From Haemophilus sp. (GTDB taxonomy: Bacteria > Pseudomonadota > Gammaproteobacteria > Enterobacterales > Pasteurellaceae): a stretch of DNA of 64,000 nt. A program made the position numbers and the translations under genes. Shown here piece by piece: positions 8,730-18,737 of the stretch. Numbering within the stretch: position 1 is the first letter of the stretch; each line of letters begins with the position of its first letter. The stretch spans positions 33,846-97,845 of the forward strand of contig JAHZCD010000008.1 of assembly GCA_019423025.1 (NCBI GenBank). Direction: 5' to 3'. The notes beneath the pieces were generated by a model. The model was not told the DNA's origin. It was given only the letters and a program-made list of their open reading frames with translations, and ran no database searches.

Positions 8730-9818
8730 TTATTCTCCTAAATTCGTTTCATTTTCTGACCGCACTTTTTGCTCACGTTCAGCTCGACGCTGCGCTGCAA
8801 TTTCTTGACGGCGGATTTCATCTTGGGCTTCCCATTCTTCGTAAGCTTGCACCACTTTTGCTACCACAGGATGCCGCACAATATCTTTACTTTCAAAGTA
8901 GTTAAAGCTTAATTCCGACACTTTGCTTAACACTTCCATGGCGTGGCGTAAACCTGATTTTGTACTACGTGGTAAATCGATTTGAGTCACATCCCCTGTA
9001 ATCACGGCTTTGGAATTAAAACCAATACGAGTCAAAAACATTTTCATTTGTTCGACCGTCGTATTTTGGCTTTCATCTAGAATGATAAAACTGTCATTGA
9101 GTGTGCGACCACGCATATAAGCCAATGGTGCGATTTCAATCACATTACGCTCCATTAATTTTTGTACACGTTCAAAGCCAAGCATTTCAAATAACGCATC
9201 ATAAAGTGGTCGTAAATAAGGTTCAATTTTTTGGCCTAAATCACCCGGCAAGAAACCTAATTTTTCGCCCGCTTCCACCGCAGGACGAGTCAGCAAAATG
9301 CGACGAATTTCTTGACGTTCTAATGCCTCAACAGCCGCTGCTACGGCTAAAAAGGTTTTCCCTGTGCCAGCGGGTCCAATCCCAAAACTAATATCGTGCG
9401 TAAGAATATTATGTAAATACTGAATTTGATTTTCACCACGCGGTTTAATCAAACCTCGCTTGGTTCTAATTGTGGTGCTATAGACGTGATTTTTACTGTG
9501 TGACTCACTGCCTTCTTGCGATAACATTCTGCTCTCTTGCAAGGCAATATGCACATCTTCCAAATCAAGTTCTTTCACTTTCCCCTTAATTGGTGCTGTC
9601 TCTACATATAATGCCTGGATTAATTTAGCCGCACGCTCAATTAATTGCTCATGATGTGGTTTCGGACTTTCATCGTTAGATTTCACCGTGAAAGTAAAAT
9701 TATTGCGGAAAATATTGAGGTTAAATTCTTTTTCAATCAGTTTGATATTTTCATCGAATGCACCGCAAAGGGATTGCAGACGATCATTTTCTTGAGGTTC
9801 TAAGGTAAAAGTTGTCAT
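8730..9818 (-). CDS. ybeZ: PhoH-family ATPase YbeZ
   Basis: 362 aa. Walker A is GIGPAGTGKTFLA (near residue 143) and Walker B is SFIILDESQNTT. The family works with YbeY in RNA processing; the biochemical role is an RNA-linked ATPase/helicase. The C-terminus is charged and has many QRRAER-type residues, and an uptake sequence is read in frame close to the stop. It is first in the ybeZ-ybeY pair. Confidence 0.93.
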   Translation of the reverse strand: MTTFTLEPQENDRLQSLCGAFDENIKLIEKEFNLNIFRNNFTFTVKSNDESPKPHHEQLIERAAKLIQALYVETAPIKGKVKELDLEDVHIALQESRMLSQEGSESHSKNHVYSTTIRTKRGLIKPRGENQIQYLHNILTHDISFGIGPAGTGKTFLAVAAAVEALERQEIRRILLTRPAVEAGEKLGFLPGDLGQKIEPYLRPLYDALFEMLGFERVQKLMERNVIEIAPLAYMRGRTLNDSFIILDESQNTTVEQMKMFLTRIGFNSKAVITGDVTQIDLPRSTKSGLRHAMEVLSKVSELSFNYFESKDIVRHPVVAKVVQAYEEWEAQDEIRRQEIAAQRRAEREQKVRSENETNLGE

Positions 9819-9876
9819 TAAATTTCATTTTAGAATTGTGAATACTGTCTCCATTTTAGCCTAATTAGGATGAATG

Positions 9877-9907
9877 TAAAACGGGCTTCACCAACTGATG
9901 AAGCCCG
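9877..9907 (-). terminator. gshAB terminator
   Basis: CGGGCTTCA and TGAAGCCCG form a 9-bp stem with an 8-nt loop, 9 bases beyond the gshAB stop, followed on the minus strand by TTTT. Confidence 0.85.
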
Positions 9908-9916
9908 ATAACTAAA

Positions 9917-12190
9917 TTAAGGCAATTCAGGGAAAAGCATCTTAATCACATTCATTGTCAATCGTCGAGATTGTCCACTAAATGGGAAAATATGCATCAT
10001 CATCATAGGATTAAAGTTTGCCTCAATCACACCCCACGAACGTAAACTCGGTTCTGCCGGCTGTTTCAAATCAGGAATAATTAAATCTACACCACAAACT
10101 GCCGCCCCCATTGCCTTGCTAATCCCTACCGCAATCTCTTTGTAACTGGCATGCATTTCATCCGTCATGTCAATAGAATCGCCGCCGGTACTAATATTAG
10201 AATTCGCACGTAATTGAACAAGTTGATCTTTTGCAGGAATAGAATTCACGGTTAATCCTTGTTCCTTAAGCTGCAACTGCTCAATATCCCCCAATGCTAT
10301 TTTTTTCAATGGTGTACGACTGCCATCGCCCCGTAAAGGATGATCATTTTTAGCGGCAACTAATTCAGCAACGGTATGTACGCCATCTCCAATTACATTT
10401 GCTGGAACACGTAATAAGACGGCTAACGTTTGATCCCCCAGCACAAAGAAACGATATTCAGTGCCAAGTAGATAATCTTCAACCATGATCTCTTTATCTT
10501 CGCGGAAAGCAATCTCTACTGCTTTTGCAAAATCATCTCTATCCGTTACACCTTGTTGGAAAATACTGATCCCTAAACCAAAATTCGTTGATTTTGGCTT
10601 AATCACGACAGCTCGATTCTCAAAAAGTGGGAAATTTTCGACCGCACTTTTCACATCGGTAAACTCAAGGCTTTGCGGTACATTAAATCCGGCTTTCGCT
10701 AACACTTTCTTCGTCACTACTTTATTTTCCATGATGAGTGGAGAAATATAGCTATCGTGAGAAGTCATATTACCGTTTTTCACATATTCCAAATGGTCGC
10801 CAAATTGAAGACTGATAAATTGATCGCGTTCATCTAAAATCTCAATCTTTAATCCTTTTTGAATTGCATCAAATAATAACGCCTGTGTGGACAGCTCCAT
10901 ATTATCAAACGCACTTAATGCATAAAAACGTTCAAAGGCTTTTGCTTTATTGGATTGTGCGATATCCGCCCCTAATTGTTGGTAACTACCGACCTGTTCA
11001 ATTGCCGCAACCACTTTGGCACAAAGCGTTTGGCTTGGATCCGCAAATTGTCCTAATTTGTCTTTAACAATCGTTTTAATCTCATCACTCACATTGAGTT
11101 GCTCAAGCATTTTGAGCATTTCAAAGAGGATTAATTCCCCTTCTACCGCATAAACACTTTGCTGTCTTGGATCTTCCCATGCCACTTCAGCAAGACGTGC
11201 TTTACCTAATTTTATGCCCTCTTGATCAGCGGTATCGTCAAGCCATGCCATTAACAAAATAAAATAATGAATGAATTTCGCATCTGCAAGTTCTATTCCA
11301 TAAGGTGCAAACGGATTGAGATCAAACAAACGAAATTCTAAATATTGAATTCCTTTTTCAAGTAAATCTCGCGCTTTTTTAGCACCTCGCAAACGTACAC
11401 TCGAGTAAAACTCTTTTTCCGCAATCAAATCACCCGATTTCACCCAGTTTTCTAACGTCTCAACATACTCTTGCAAACTGTCATAAGAAACGTGGATCTT
11501 CGGATCATTCACATAACCATATTTCCCTGAACGTAAACTGCGAACATATTGATGCGATTTAAGGGGGGAATTGCCTCTGAAATATTTATCCTCTACCGTC
11601 GGTGTCGCAGAAAACAGATAAAGCAGAATCCATTGATAGCGTAAGAAGTTTTTGGTTATTTTTAGGTAAAAATCATTTTGAAAATCAACCGCACTTTGTG
11701 TTTCATTTTGCGCATGAAATAAAGCATCAATAAACTTAGGGTCAATTTGAAAATTGTAATGAATACCACTGACCATTTGCTTATATTTACCGTAAGACTG
11801 GACTAAATGCTCACGATAAGCCACATCTTCCTGATTATCTAATTGTGCAACCTTAATTTGCTCTTCTGGTGGTAGCCCTGCAGGCATACTAAAAGGAAAA
11901 ATAAATTCATCCTCCGGTAAAGTTCGCAAAGTCACTTCATGAATGGCTGAAAGCCAACGTAATGTATCCTCTAACTTTTTCATAGGGGGAGTCACCAATT
12001 CCAACTGACTTTCTGCAAAATCTGTTTGAATGTAAGGGTGGAAACGACGATTACCAAAGGCTTTAGGGTGCAATGATGTCACTATTGAACCATCTGCATA
12101 TACCCGTTGACTTTCCTTTTCAATCCCAAACGACCCTTGCTGGAATAAGAGCTCTAAATGATGTTGTTTAATGATTTGCTGAATATTCAT
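9917..12190 (-). CDS. gshAB: bifunctional glutamate-cysteine ligase / glutathione synthetase GshAB
   Basis: 757 aa, full length for the fused enzyme that makes glutathione from glutamate, cysteine and glycine in the cytoplasm. The N-terminal part (about 1-470) is a gamma-glutamylcysteine synthetase (GSFGIEKESQRV at the start, ELVTPPM), and the C-terminal part (about 490-750) is an ATP-grasp domain (VVIKPKSTNFGLGISIF, MVEDYLLGTEYRFFVLG, VIEANFNPMMMMH). Pasteurellaceae typically have this fusion instead of separate gshA and gshB. It has its own terminator. The 206-bp upstream region is shared with divergent hitA. Confidence 0.96.
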   Translation of the reverse strand: MNIQQIIKQHHLELLFQQGSFGIEKESQRVYADGSIVTSLHPKAFGNRRFHPYIQTDFAESQLELVTPPMKKLEDTLRWLSAIHEVTLRTLPEDEFIFPFSMPAGLPPEEQIKVAQLDNQEDVAYREHLVQSYGKYKQMVSGIHYNFQIDPKFIDALFHAQNETQSAVDFQNDFYLKITKNFLRYQWILLYLFSATPTVEDKYFRGNSPLKSHQYVRSLRSGKYGYVNDPKIHVSYDSLQEYVETLENWVKSGDLIAEKEFYSSVRLRGAKKARDLLEKGIQYLEFRLFDLNPFAPYGIELADAKFIHYFILLMAWLDDTADQEGIKLGKARLAEVAWEDPRQQSVYAVEGELILFEMLKMLEQLNVSDEIKTIVKDKLGQFADPSQTLCAKVVAAIEQVGSYQQLGADIAQSNKAKAFERFYALSAFDNMELSTQALLFDAIQKGLKIEILDERDQFISLQFGDHLEYVKNGNMTSHDSYISPLIMENKVVTKKVLAKAGFNVPQSLEFTDVKSAVENFPLFENRAVVIKPKSTNFGLGISIFQQGVTDRDDFAKAVEIAFREDKEIMVEDYLLGTEYRFFVLGDQTLAVLLRVPANVIGDGVHTVAELVAAKNDHPLRGDGSRTPLKKIALGDIEQLQLKEQGLTVNSIPAKDQLVQLRANSNISTGGDSIDMTDEMHASYKEIAVGISKAMGAAVCGVDLIIPDLKQPAEPSLRSWGVIEANFNPMMMMHIFPFSGQSRRLTMNVIKMLFPELP

Positions 12191-12299
12191 ATCCGTCCTT
12201 ATTAGAAATTTCTACTAGACATTATGGAGAAAAATCAACATAGGACGAAGTAAAAAAATAGAATGGGATATGAAATTTTGATATAAGAGAAAAACATCT

Positions 12300-12318
12300 G
12301 AGAATCATTTGCATTATA
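12300..12318 (+). promoter_or_regulatory. Fur box-like operator upstream of hitA
   Basis: GAGAATCATTTGCATTATA matches 13 of 19 positions of the Fur consensus (GATAATGATAATCATTATC) by direct comparison. It lies about 80 bp before hitA beside an A/T-rich promoter-like stretch (TATATT near 12328). hitABC in H. influenzae is iron-repressed, so the site makes sense. Confidence 0.65.
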
Positions 12319-12396
12319 TCTTTTAAATATATTAGAATGGGACGAATTTTATTTTCAGAAAATGGGCGATTTGCCCGATAACATAAAGGAGTTTTC

Positions 12397-13395
12397 ATGA
12401 AAATTAAGCACTTCCAAATTGCCGCACTAACCGGCTTAATGGCGTTTGCAGGATTCGCTTCTGCAGATATTACTGTTTACAATGGACAGCACAAAGAAGG
12501 TTCTCAAGCTGTTGCTGATGCATTTACAAAAGCAACGGGCATTAAAGTGACCTTAAACAGTGCTAAAAGTGATCAACTTGCAGGTCAATTAAAAGAAGAG
12601 GGTGATAAAACCCCTGCTGACGTATTCTTTTCTGAACAAACTGCACCTTTCGCTGCCCTGTCTGATGCAGGCTTATTAGAACCGCTTTCTGCAGATACTA
12701 TTAAACAAACTGCACACAAGGGCGTTCCTCTTGCACCGAAAAAAGACTGGGTCGCATTAAGCGGTCGTTCTCGTGTTGTGGTTTACGATCACACTAAATT
12801 ATCTGAAAAAGACATGGAAAAATCCGTGTTAGATTATGCAACACCAAAATGGAAAGATAAAATTGGTTACGTTCCAACTTCAGGCGCATTCTTAGAGCAA
12901 GTTGTTGCGATTACCAAATTAAAAGGTAAAGATGCCGCTCTTAAATGGTTAAAAGGCTTAAAAGAAAACGGTAAACTTTATGCGAAAAACAGCGTTGCTC
13001 TTCAAGCGGTTGAAAATGGTGAAGTACCAGCAGCGTTAATCAACAACTATTACTGGTATACACTTGCAAAAGAAAAAGGTGCTGATAACCTCAAAACACG
13101 TCTTTACTTCATTCGTCATCAAGATCCAGGTGCATTAGTGACCTATTCTGGTGCAGCGGTATTAAAAGGTTCTAAAAATAAAGAAGAAGCGAAAAAATTC
13201 GTTGATTTCTTAGCAAGTAAAGAAGGACAACAAGCGTTTGTTTCAGTACGTGCAGAATACCCACTTCGTACCGATGTGGTTTCTCCATTTAACATGGAAC
13301 CTTATGCGAAATTAGAAGCGCCTGTTGTTTCGGCAACGACTTCTGAAGACAAAGACAACGCCAATAAACTTATTGAAGAAGCTGGTTTGAAATAA
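12397..13395 (+). CDS. hitA: periplasmic ferric-ion-binding protein HitA/FbpA
   Basis: 332 aa with a Sec signal peptide (cleavage predicted after ASA, residue 23). The mature start DITVYNGQHKEG carries the iron-ligand His, and INNYYWYTL holds the paired tyrosines of bacterial transferrins. It binds Fe3+ delivered through the outer membrane and hands it to HitBC. Strong RBS AAGGAG. It is first in the hitABC operon, separated from hitB by a hairpin that probably leaves the binding protein in excess. Confidence 0.97.
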   Translation: MKIKHFQIAALTGLMAFAGFASADITVYNGQHKEGSQAVADAFTKATGIKVTLNSAKSDQLAGQLKEEGDKTPADVFFSEQTAPFAALSDAGLLEPLSADTIKQTAHKGVPLAPKKDWVALSGRSRVVVYDHTKLSEKDMEKSVLDYATPKWKDKIGYVPTSGAFLEQVVAITKLKGKDAALKWLKGLKENGKLYAKNSVALQAVENGEVPAALINNYYWYTLAKEKGADNLKTRLYFIRHQDPGALVTYSGAAVLKGSKNKEEAKKFVDFLASKEGQQAFVSVRAEYPLRTDVVSPFNMEPYAKLEAPVVSATTSEDKDNANKLIEEAGLK

Positions 13396-13417
13396 GTTTA
13401 ATTTGCTATGCAATATA

Positions 13418-13436
13418 GGGCGTGTAATACACGCCC
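13418..13436 (+). terminator. stem-loop between hitA and hitB
   Basis: GGGCGTGT-AAT-ACACGCCC is an 8-bp perfect stem with a 3-nt loop, followed by a weak T-rich run. It is likely a partial terminator or 3'-end stabiliser of hitA mRNA; such hairpins after binding-protein genes are common in ABC operons. Confidence 0.65.
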
Positions 13437-13487
13437 TTCTGTTATTTACTCTACTTATTTTACACTAATATTTTAAAGGATTTTTCT

Positions 13488-15008
13488 GTGTCTAATCGCC
13501 CACCTCGCTGGCTTATAGCCTTAATAGTGCTGATTAGTTTGCCATTATTACTCCCTTTTTTATATGTTATTGAGCGTGCTGCAGATGTCGGATTGGCTCG
13601 CAGCATTGAATTACTTTGGCGTCCAAGAATGTGGGAATTGCTCAGTAACACCCTACTTTTAATGGTATTTGTTACACTTTTTGCCATTATTCTCGGCACA
13701 CTATGTGCGTTTTTATTAGAACGTTATCGCTTTTGGGGAAAAGGCTTTTTCCAAGTAGCCATGACGCTCCCTCTTTGTATTCCGGCTTTTGTCAGTTGTT
13801 TTACGTGGATCAGTCTTACCTTCAGAGTGGAAGGCTTCTGGGGAACCATCGGCATTATGACGCTGAGTTCTTTCCCGCTTGCTTATCTCCCTGTCGCGGC
13901 GACCTTAAAAAGACTCGACCGCTCTTTAGAAGAAGTGAGCCTTTCATTAGCTAAAAGCCATGCTTACACATTTTGGCATGCGATTTTTCCACAACTCAAA
14001 CCCGCCATCGGTAGCAGCGTATTATTAATTGCGCTTCATATGTTGGTAGACTTTGGCGCCGTGTCTATTTTAAATTACCAAACCTTCACTACGGCAATTT
14101 TCCAAGAATATGAAATGGCCTTTAATAACAACACCGCCGCCTTACTTTCTGGTGTGTTAATGGTGATCTGTATCTTTGTTGTGATGGGGGAAATTCGTTT
14201 TAGAGGCACACAAACACTCTATCAAAGCGGCAAAGGCGTAATACGTCCGTATCCATTGAAAACCCTCTCAGCAGGAAAACAAATTTTAGTCGTAAGCTTT
14301 TTCACGACCATTTTTGTGCTCAGTATTGGTGTGCCGATTACTATGCTGATTTATTGGCTAACCGTGGGAAGTTCCATTGAAGGTGCGGTCGATTTTGGGG
14401 AATTTTTTACCGCCTTCACAAATTCACTGACTATATCAACACTGGGTGCAACACTTACCGTTATTTGTGCACTACCATTGGTATGGGCTGCGGTACGCTA
14501 TCGCAGTAAATTGACGATTTGGCTTGATCGAATCCCTTATCTACTTCACGCTGTGCCAGGGCTTGTTATCGCATTATCATTGGTCTTCTTTACCATCAAC
14601 TATGCCTATTCCCTTTATCAAACCTTTGCCATGGTTATCGTTGCCTACTTTATGCTTTATCTTCCAATGGCGCAAACGACCTTGCGTAGCTCGCTTGAAC
14701 AAATGTCTAGTAACATTGAAAAGGTAGGGCAAAGCTTAGGCCGTAGCAACTTTTATATTTTCCGTACCTTAGTCATTCCAGCTATGTTACCGGGGATTGC
14801 GGCTGCCTTTGCTTTAGTATTTTTAAACTTAATGAAAGAGCTCACCGCAACCTTATTACTGACCCCTAATGACATTAAAACGCTTTCAACTGCGGTGTGG
14901 GAATACACCTCTGATGCACAATATGCGGCTGCAACGCCTTATGCCATTATGTTAGTGCTATTTTCAGGGATTCCTGTATTTTTACTGAAACGATACGGTT
15001 TTAAATAA
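13488..15008 (+). CDS. hitB: ferric iron ABC transporter permease HitB
   Basis: 506-aa inner membrane permease with two tandem permease halves (each with six or so hydrophobic segments), typical of FbpB/HitB. The EAA-like loops are visible as SLEEVSLSLAKSHAYTFWHAIFPQLKPA (about residues 145-172) and the matching NIEKVGQSLGRSNFYIFRTLVIPAMLPG. The start is GTG at 13488 with AAAGGA eight bases upstream. It sits between the binding protein and the ATPase, 13 bases before hitC. Confidence 0.95.
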   Translation: MSNRPPRWLIALIVLISLPLLLPFLYVIERAADVGLARSIELLWRPRMWELLSNTLLLMVFVTLFAIILGTLCAFLLERYRFWGKGFFQVAMTLPLCIPAFVSCFTWISLTFRVEGFWGTIGIMTLSSFPLAYLPVAATLKRLDRSLEEVSLSLAKSHAYTFWHAIFPQLKPAIGSSVLLIALHMLVDFGAVSILNYQTFTTAIFQEYEMAFNNNTAALLSGVLMVICIFVVMGEIRFRGTQTLYQSGKGVIRPYPLKTLSAGKQILVVSFFTTIFVLSIGVPITMLIYWLTVGSSIEGAVDFGEFFTAFTNSLTISTLGATLTVICALPLVWAAVRYRSKLTIWLDRIPYLLHAVPGLVIALSLVFFTINYAYSLYQTFAMVIVAYFMLYLPMAQTTLRSSLEQMSSNIEKVGQSLGRSNFYIFRTLVIPAMLPGIAAAFALVFLNLMKELTATLLLTPNDIKTLSTAVWEYTSDAQYAAATPYAIMLVLFSGIPVFLLKRYGFK

Positions 15009-15021
15009 CGAGAAGATAAAA

Positions 15022-16074
15022 ATGACAACATTACTCGACATTAAAAATTTGAATAAATCCTTTAACGGACACCAGGTTCTGCACAATATCTCTCTGCAAT
15101 TAGAGAAAGGTGAAATTCTATTTCTTCTTGGCGCATCTGGTTGTGGAAAAACCACCTTATTGCGTAGTATTGCTGGTTTTGAACAACCAACAAGCGGTGA
15201 GATTTGGTTAAAGAATCAACCTATTTTTAAAGAAAATCTCAATGTGCCGACCCAGCAACGCAAATTAGGCTATGTGGTACAAGAAGGCGTGCTATTTCCT
15301 CATTTAAATGTTTACCGCAATATTGCTTATGGCTTAGGCGATGGCAAAGGGAAAACGGAAGAGGAAAAACAACGCATCGAAGAAGTGATGAAACTCACGG
15401 GTATTAGCAGCTTAGCGGACCGTTTCCCTCATCAGCTTTCTGGTGGTCAACAGCAACGTGTTGCACTTGCTCGAGCACTTGCACCAAGCCCTGAGTTAAT
15501 CCTGTTTGATGAGCCATTTAGTGCGTTAGATGAACATCTAAGAAATCAAATTCGTTACGATATGTTACAAGTATTAAGAGAAAGTGGTTCCTCTGCCGTA
15601 TTTGTAACCCATGATCGCGATGAAGCACTATGTCATGCTGACAAAATCGCAGTGATTCAAGAAGGGAAAATTCTCCAAATTGCGACACCTAAAACGCTCT
15701 ATTGGTCACCTCAGTATTTGTCTATTGCTAAATTTATTGGGGACAGCATTATTCTTCCTGCAACATTAAAAAACGATAGCATCGCGACCTGTCAATTAGC
15801 TGAAATTGCCATCGAAAATAAAGGAAATGGCCATACGCAAGGGAAAGTGTTATTCCGCCCTGAGCAATTCTCTCTTGCGAAAAAAATCCAAGACCCGACC
15901 GCTTCTTTTAAAGGTGAGATTAAGCGAATTGAATCAAGAGGACGAGCTATCAATATTTGTATTGATGTTTGCGGTTATGAATTGAATATCAATGAAGATC
16001 TCATCAACGAATACCATACTGACGAACAAGTCACCATGTATTTGTATGGGAAAGGGGTATTCTATAATGACTAA
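15022..16074 (+). CDS. hitC: ferric iron ABC transporter ATP-binding protein HitC
   Basis: 350 aa. Walker A is LGASGCGKTT (near residue 37), the signature is LSGGQQQR, Walker B is LILFDEP, and the H-loop is VFVTHD. A C-terminal TOBE-like regulatory domain follows (KVLFRPEQFSL...). It powers Fe3+ import with HitB. RBS GAGAAG. It is the last gene of the operon; a terminator overlaps its stop. Confidence 0.96.
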   Translation: MTTLLDIKNLNKSFNGHQVLHNISLQLEKGEILFLLGASGCGKTTLLRSIAGFEQPTSGEIWLKNQPIFKENLNVPTQQRKLGYVVQEGVLFPHLNVYRNIAYGLGDGKGKTEEEKQRIEEVMKLTGISSLADRFPHQLSGGQQQRVALARALAPSPELILFDEPFSALDEHLRNQIRYDMLQVLRESGSSAVFVTHDRDEALCHADKIAVIQEGKILQIATPKTLYWSPQYLSIAKFIGDSIILPATLKNDSIATCQLAEIAIENKGNGHTQGKVLFRPEQFSLAKKIQDPTASFKGEIKRIESRGRAINICIDVCGYELNINEDLINEYHTDEQVTMYLYGKGVFYND

Positions 16075-16106
16075 AAAAAGGCGGAACACATTGTTCCGCC
16101 TTTTTA
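16074..16106. terminator. bidirectional terminator hitC / terC
   Basis: AAAAAGGCGGAACA and TGTTCCGCCTTTTT form a long near-perfect stem with T tracts on both strands between convergent genes. Confidence 0.9.
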
Positions 16107-16112
16107 TATGAT

Positions 16113-16832
16113 TTAATGACCAAGTGATTTTCGCATTTTGATGTTGAGCATTTCAACTACTGTTGAGAAGCCCATTGCAAAGTAAATGTAGCCTTTTGGA
16201 ATATGAATATCCAAACTTTCAGCAATTAAACTTACTCCAACTAAAATTAAGAATGCTAAGGCTAAAATCTTCAATGTCGGATGGGTATCAACAAAATTAC
16301 CAATTGGTTTCGCTGCAAACATCATCACACCTACTGCAATCATAATTGCCAAAATCATCACTGGAAGGTGGTTTGCCATCCCTACCGCGGTAATTACTGA
16401 GTCTAAAGAAAATACGATATCTAAAATCGCAATTTGGATTAATACACCCAAATAACTGACTTTCTTCTTGTTATTCTCTTCTTCATGATGTGCTTCAGGA
16501 TGCATCGCCTCTTTAATTTCACCTGTACTTTTCACAATTAGGAATAAGCCCCCAAGGAATAAAATCAAATCGCGACCCGAAATTTCCTGACCAACCAAAG
16601 TGAATAGTGGCTCCGTTAATTTCATCATCCAAGAAAGGGAAACAAGAAGTAAAATACGGGTAATCATCGCTAATCCAAGGCCGATAATACGACCAGATTG
16701 ACGTTGATTCGCAGGTAAACGTCCCACTAAAATACTAATAAAAATAATGTTATCGATACCCAAGACGATTTCAAGTGCGGTCAATGTGAGCAATGAAATC
16801 CATGCTTCAGGATCAACAAGCCATTCAAACAT
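16113..16832 (-). CDS. TerC family integral membrane protein (YgdQ-like)
   Basis: 239 aa with about seven hydrophobic segments. The family hallmarks ALEIVLGIDNIIFISIL (residues 19-35) and a second DIVFSLDSVITAVG carry the conserved membrane acidic residues. TerC proteins are linked to metal (manganese) export at the inner membrane; the exact substrate is not shown here. ATG at 16832 with GGAAC upstream. Single-gene unit opposite the hit operon. Confidence 0.88.
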   Translation of the reverse strand: MFEWLVDPEAWISLLTLTALEIVLGIDNIIFISILVGRLPANQRQSGRIIGLGLAMITRILLLVSLSWMMKLTEPLFTLVGQEISGRDLILFLGGLFLIVKSTGEIKEAMHPEAHHEEENNKKKVSYLGVLIQIAILDIVFSLDSVITAVGMANHLPVMILAIMIAVGVMMFAAKPIGNFVDTHPTLKILALAFLILVGVSLIAESLDIHIPKGYIYFAMGFSTVVEMLNIKMRKSLGH

Positions 16833-16901
16833 AATATGTTCCTATATAAAATCCGAAAGGTTGAAATAATAGACAGTTCGTGTAGAAAATCAAGATTTTT
16901 C

Positions 16902-18728
16902 CTAACTTTTTAAGGTCTCGAAAATCTTTTCGGCTAAGGCTTTAGAAATACCGGGTACAGAGGCGATTTCATCCAATGTGGCATTTTTGACACCTTGCAA
17001 TCCACCTAAATATTTCAACAAGGCTTGACGTCGTTTAGCGCCTACCCCTTCAATAGTTTCCAATCCACTTTGGGTAAAGGCTTTTTGGCGTTTTTGACGA
17101 TGACCGTTAATCGCATGATTATGGCTTTCATCTCGAATATGTTGGATTAAATGTAGTGCAAGGCTATCATCCGGCAAATGAATCTCACGATCTTGTTTGC
17201 TGATAATCAACACTTCTTGTCCCGCTCGACGATCTACACCTTTTGCCACACCAATTAAGTGCGGTCGATTTTTATCCCATTTTACGTTGAGGTGATGAAA
17301 AACCTCTAAGGCACGATTAAGCTGCCCTTTACCACCATCAATAAAAATAATATCGGGAATTTTATCTTCATCAAGATCGCGGTCGTAACGTTTCTTTAAA
17401 GCTTGCTCCATCGCTGCATAATCATCACCACCCGTAATACCTTCAATATTAAAACGGCGATAATCTGATTTCAGTGGGCCTTCTTGATTAAATACCACGC
17501 AAGATGCCACGGTTTGATTCCCCATCGTATGACTAATATCAAAACATTCCATACGTTTAATTTCAGGCATATCGAGCAATTCACAAAGCGCTTGATAACG
17601 TTCGTACATTCGGGAAGATTGTTTAAGTTGAGTCGCTAAAGCCGCTTTGGCATTAATTTGTGCAAGTTGTAGATATTTACCTTTATCGCCTTTAGCAGAT
17701 TCTTGTATTACCACTTTTCGACCAGCTTGTTCAGTTAATAAAGCTTCAAGCTCGGCTTTTTCATCTAGTTTATGATCCACAATAATACTATTAGGGATAC
17801 TTCTTCCCTGATGACCTTGCAAATAAAACTGCCCAACAAACGTCGCCGTTAATTCGGACAAATCAGTATTAGCAGGTACTTTCGGAAAATAACTGCGATT
17901 GCCCAATACTTTACCTTGACGAATAAACATCACTTGAACACAAGCTAAACCGTGCTGATACGCAATGGACATAATATCCATATCGTCCAAACGCTCATTG
18001 GAAACAAATTGTTTTTCGATAACCGCACGAACCGCTTGAATTTGGTCACGATAACGTGCCGCACCTTCAAAATCTAAATCACGGCTCGCCTGCTCCATTT
18101 TGCCGATGAGATAATCTAATACTTGCTGATCTTTTCCTTGTAAAAATAGTCGTGCTAATTCGACTTGCTGATTATATTCTTCATCAGTCACATAGCCTGG
18201 CACACAAGGTGCTGAGCAACGCCCGATTTGATATTGCAAACAAGGGCGGGAACGATTGTTATAAACCGAATTTTCACATTGACGAACAGGGAATAGTTTT
18301 TGCATTAAGGATAAGGTTTCACGCACAGCCCCCGCATGAGGATAAGGCCCGAAATACTCACCTGCAATTTTTTTCGTTCCGCGATAAGAAGTAATACGAG
18401 GATGACGTTCTTTCGTCAGTAAAATAAAAGGATAGGATTTATCATCTCGCAATAATACATTATAACGAGGTTGATAAAGCTTAATGAAATTATGCTCAAG
18501 CAATAACGCTTCGGTTTCAGAAGAGGTAATCGTCGTATCAATATGATGAATTGACGACACTAAGGCTTCTGTTTTTTTGCTGCTTAAGTTTTTGCGAAAA
18601 TAGCTGGAAAGTCGCTTTTTAAGATCTTTCGCTTTGCCTACATAAATAACCTGATCTTTATCGTCATACATACGATAAACACCAGGCTCATGAGAAACGT
18701 CAGAGAGAAACTTTTTAGAATCAAACAT
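16902..18728 (-). CDS. uvrC: excinuclease ABC subunit C
   Basis: 608 aa, normal length. It makes both incisions in nucleotide excision repair. The GIY-YIG nuclease is at the N-terminus (GVYRMYDDKDQVIYVGKAKDL), a UVR helical pair is near residue 205 (DLDFEGAARYRDQIQAV), the RNase H-like nuclease is in the middle (CFDISHTMG, IIFIDGGKGQL), and two helix-hairpin-helix motifs are at the end (LETIEGVGAKRRQALL, VPGISKALAEKIF). The start lies 9 bases after kdsB with weak ribosome signal, suggesting co-transcription. Confidence 0.97.
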   Translation of the reverse strand: MFDSKKFLSDVSHEPGVYRMYDDKDQVIYVGKAKDLKKRLSSYFRKNLSSKKTEALVSSIHHIDTTITSSETEALLLEHNFIKLYQPRYNVLLRDDKSYPFILLTKERHPRITSYRGTKKIAGEYFGPYPHAGAVRETLSLMQKLFPVRQCENSVYNNRSRPCLQYQIGRCSAPCVPGYVTDEEYNQQVELARLFLQGKDQQVLDYLIGKMEQASRDLDFEGAARYRDQIQAVRAVIEKQFVSNERLDDMDIMSIAYQHGLACVQVMFIRQGKVLGNRSYFPKVPANTDLSELTATFVGQFYLQGHQGRSIPNSIIVDHKLDEKAELEALLTEQAGRKVVIQESAKGDKGKYLQLAQINAKAALATQLKQSSRMYERYQALCELLDMPEIKRMECFDISHTMGNQTVASCVVFNQEGPLKSDYRRFNIEGITGGDDYAAMEQALKKRYDRDLDEDKIPDIIFIDGGKGQLNRALEVFHHLNVKWDKNRPHLIGVAKGVDRRAGQEVLIISKQDREIHLPDDSLALHLIQHIRDESHNHAINGHRQKRQKAFTQSGLETIEGVGAKRRQALLKYLGGLQGVKNATLDEIASVPGISKALAEKIFETLKS

Positions 18729-18737
18729 CAGTAAAAA

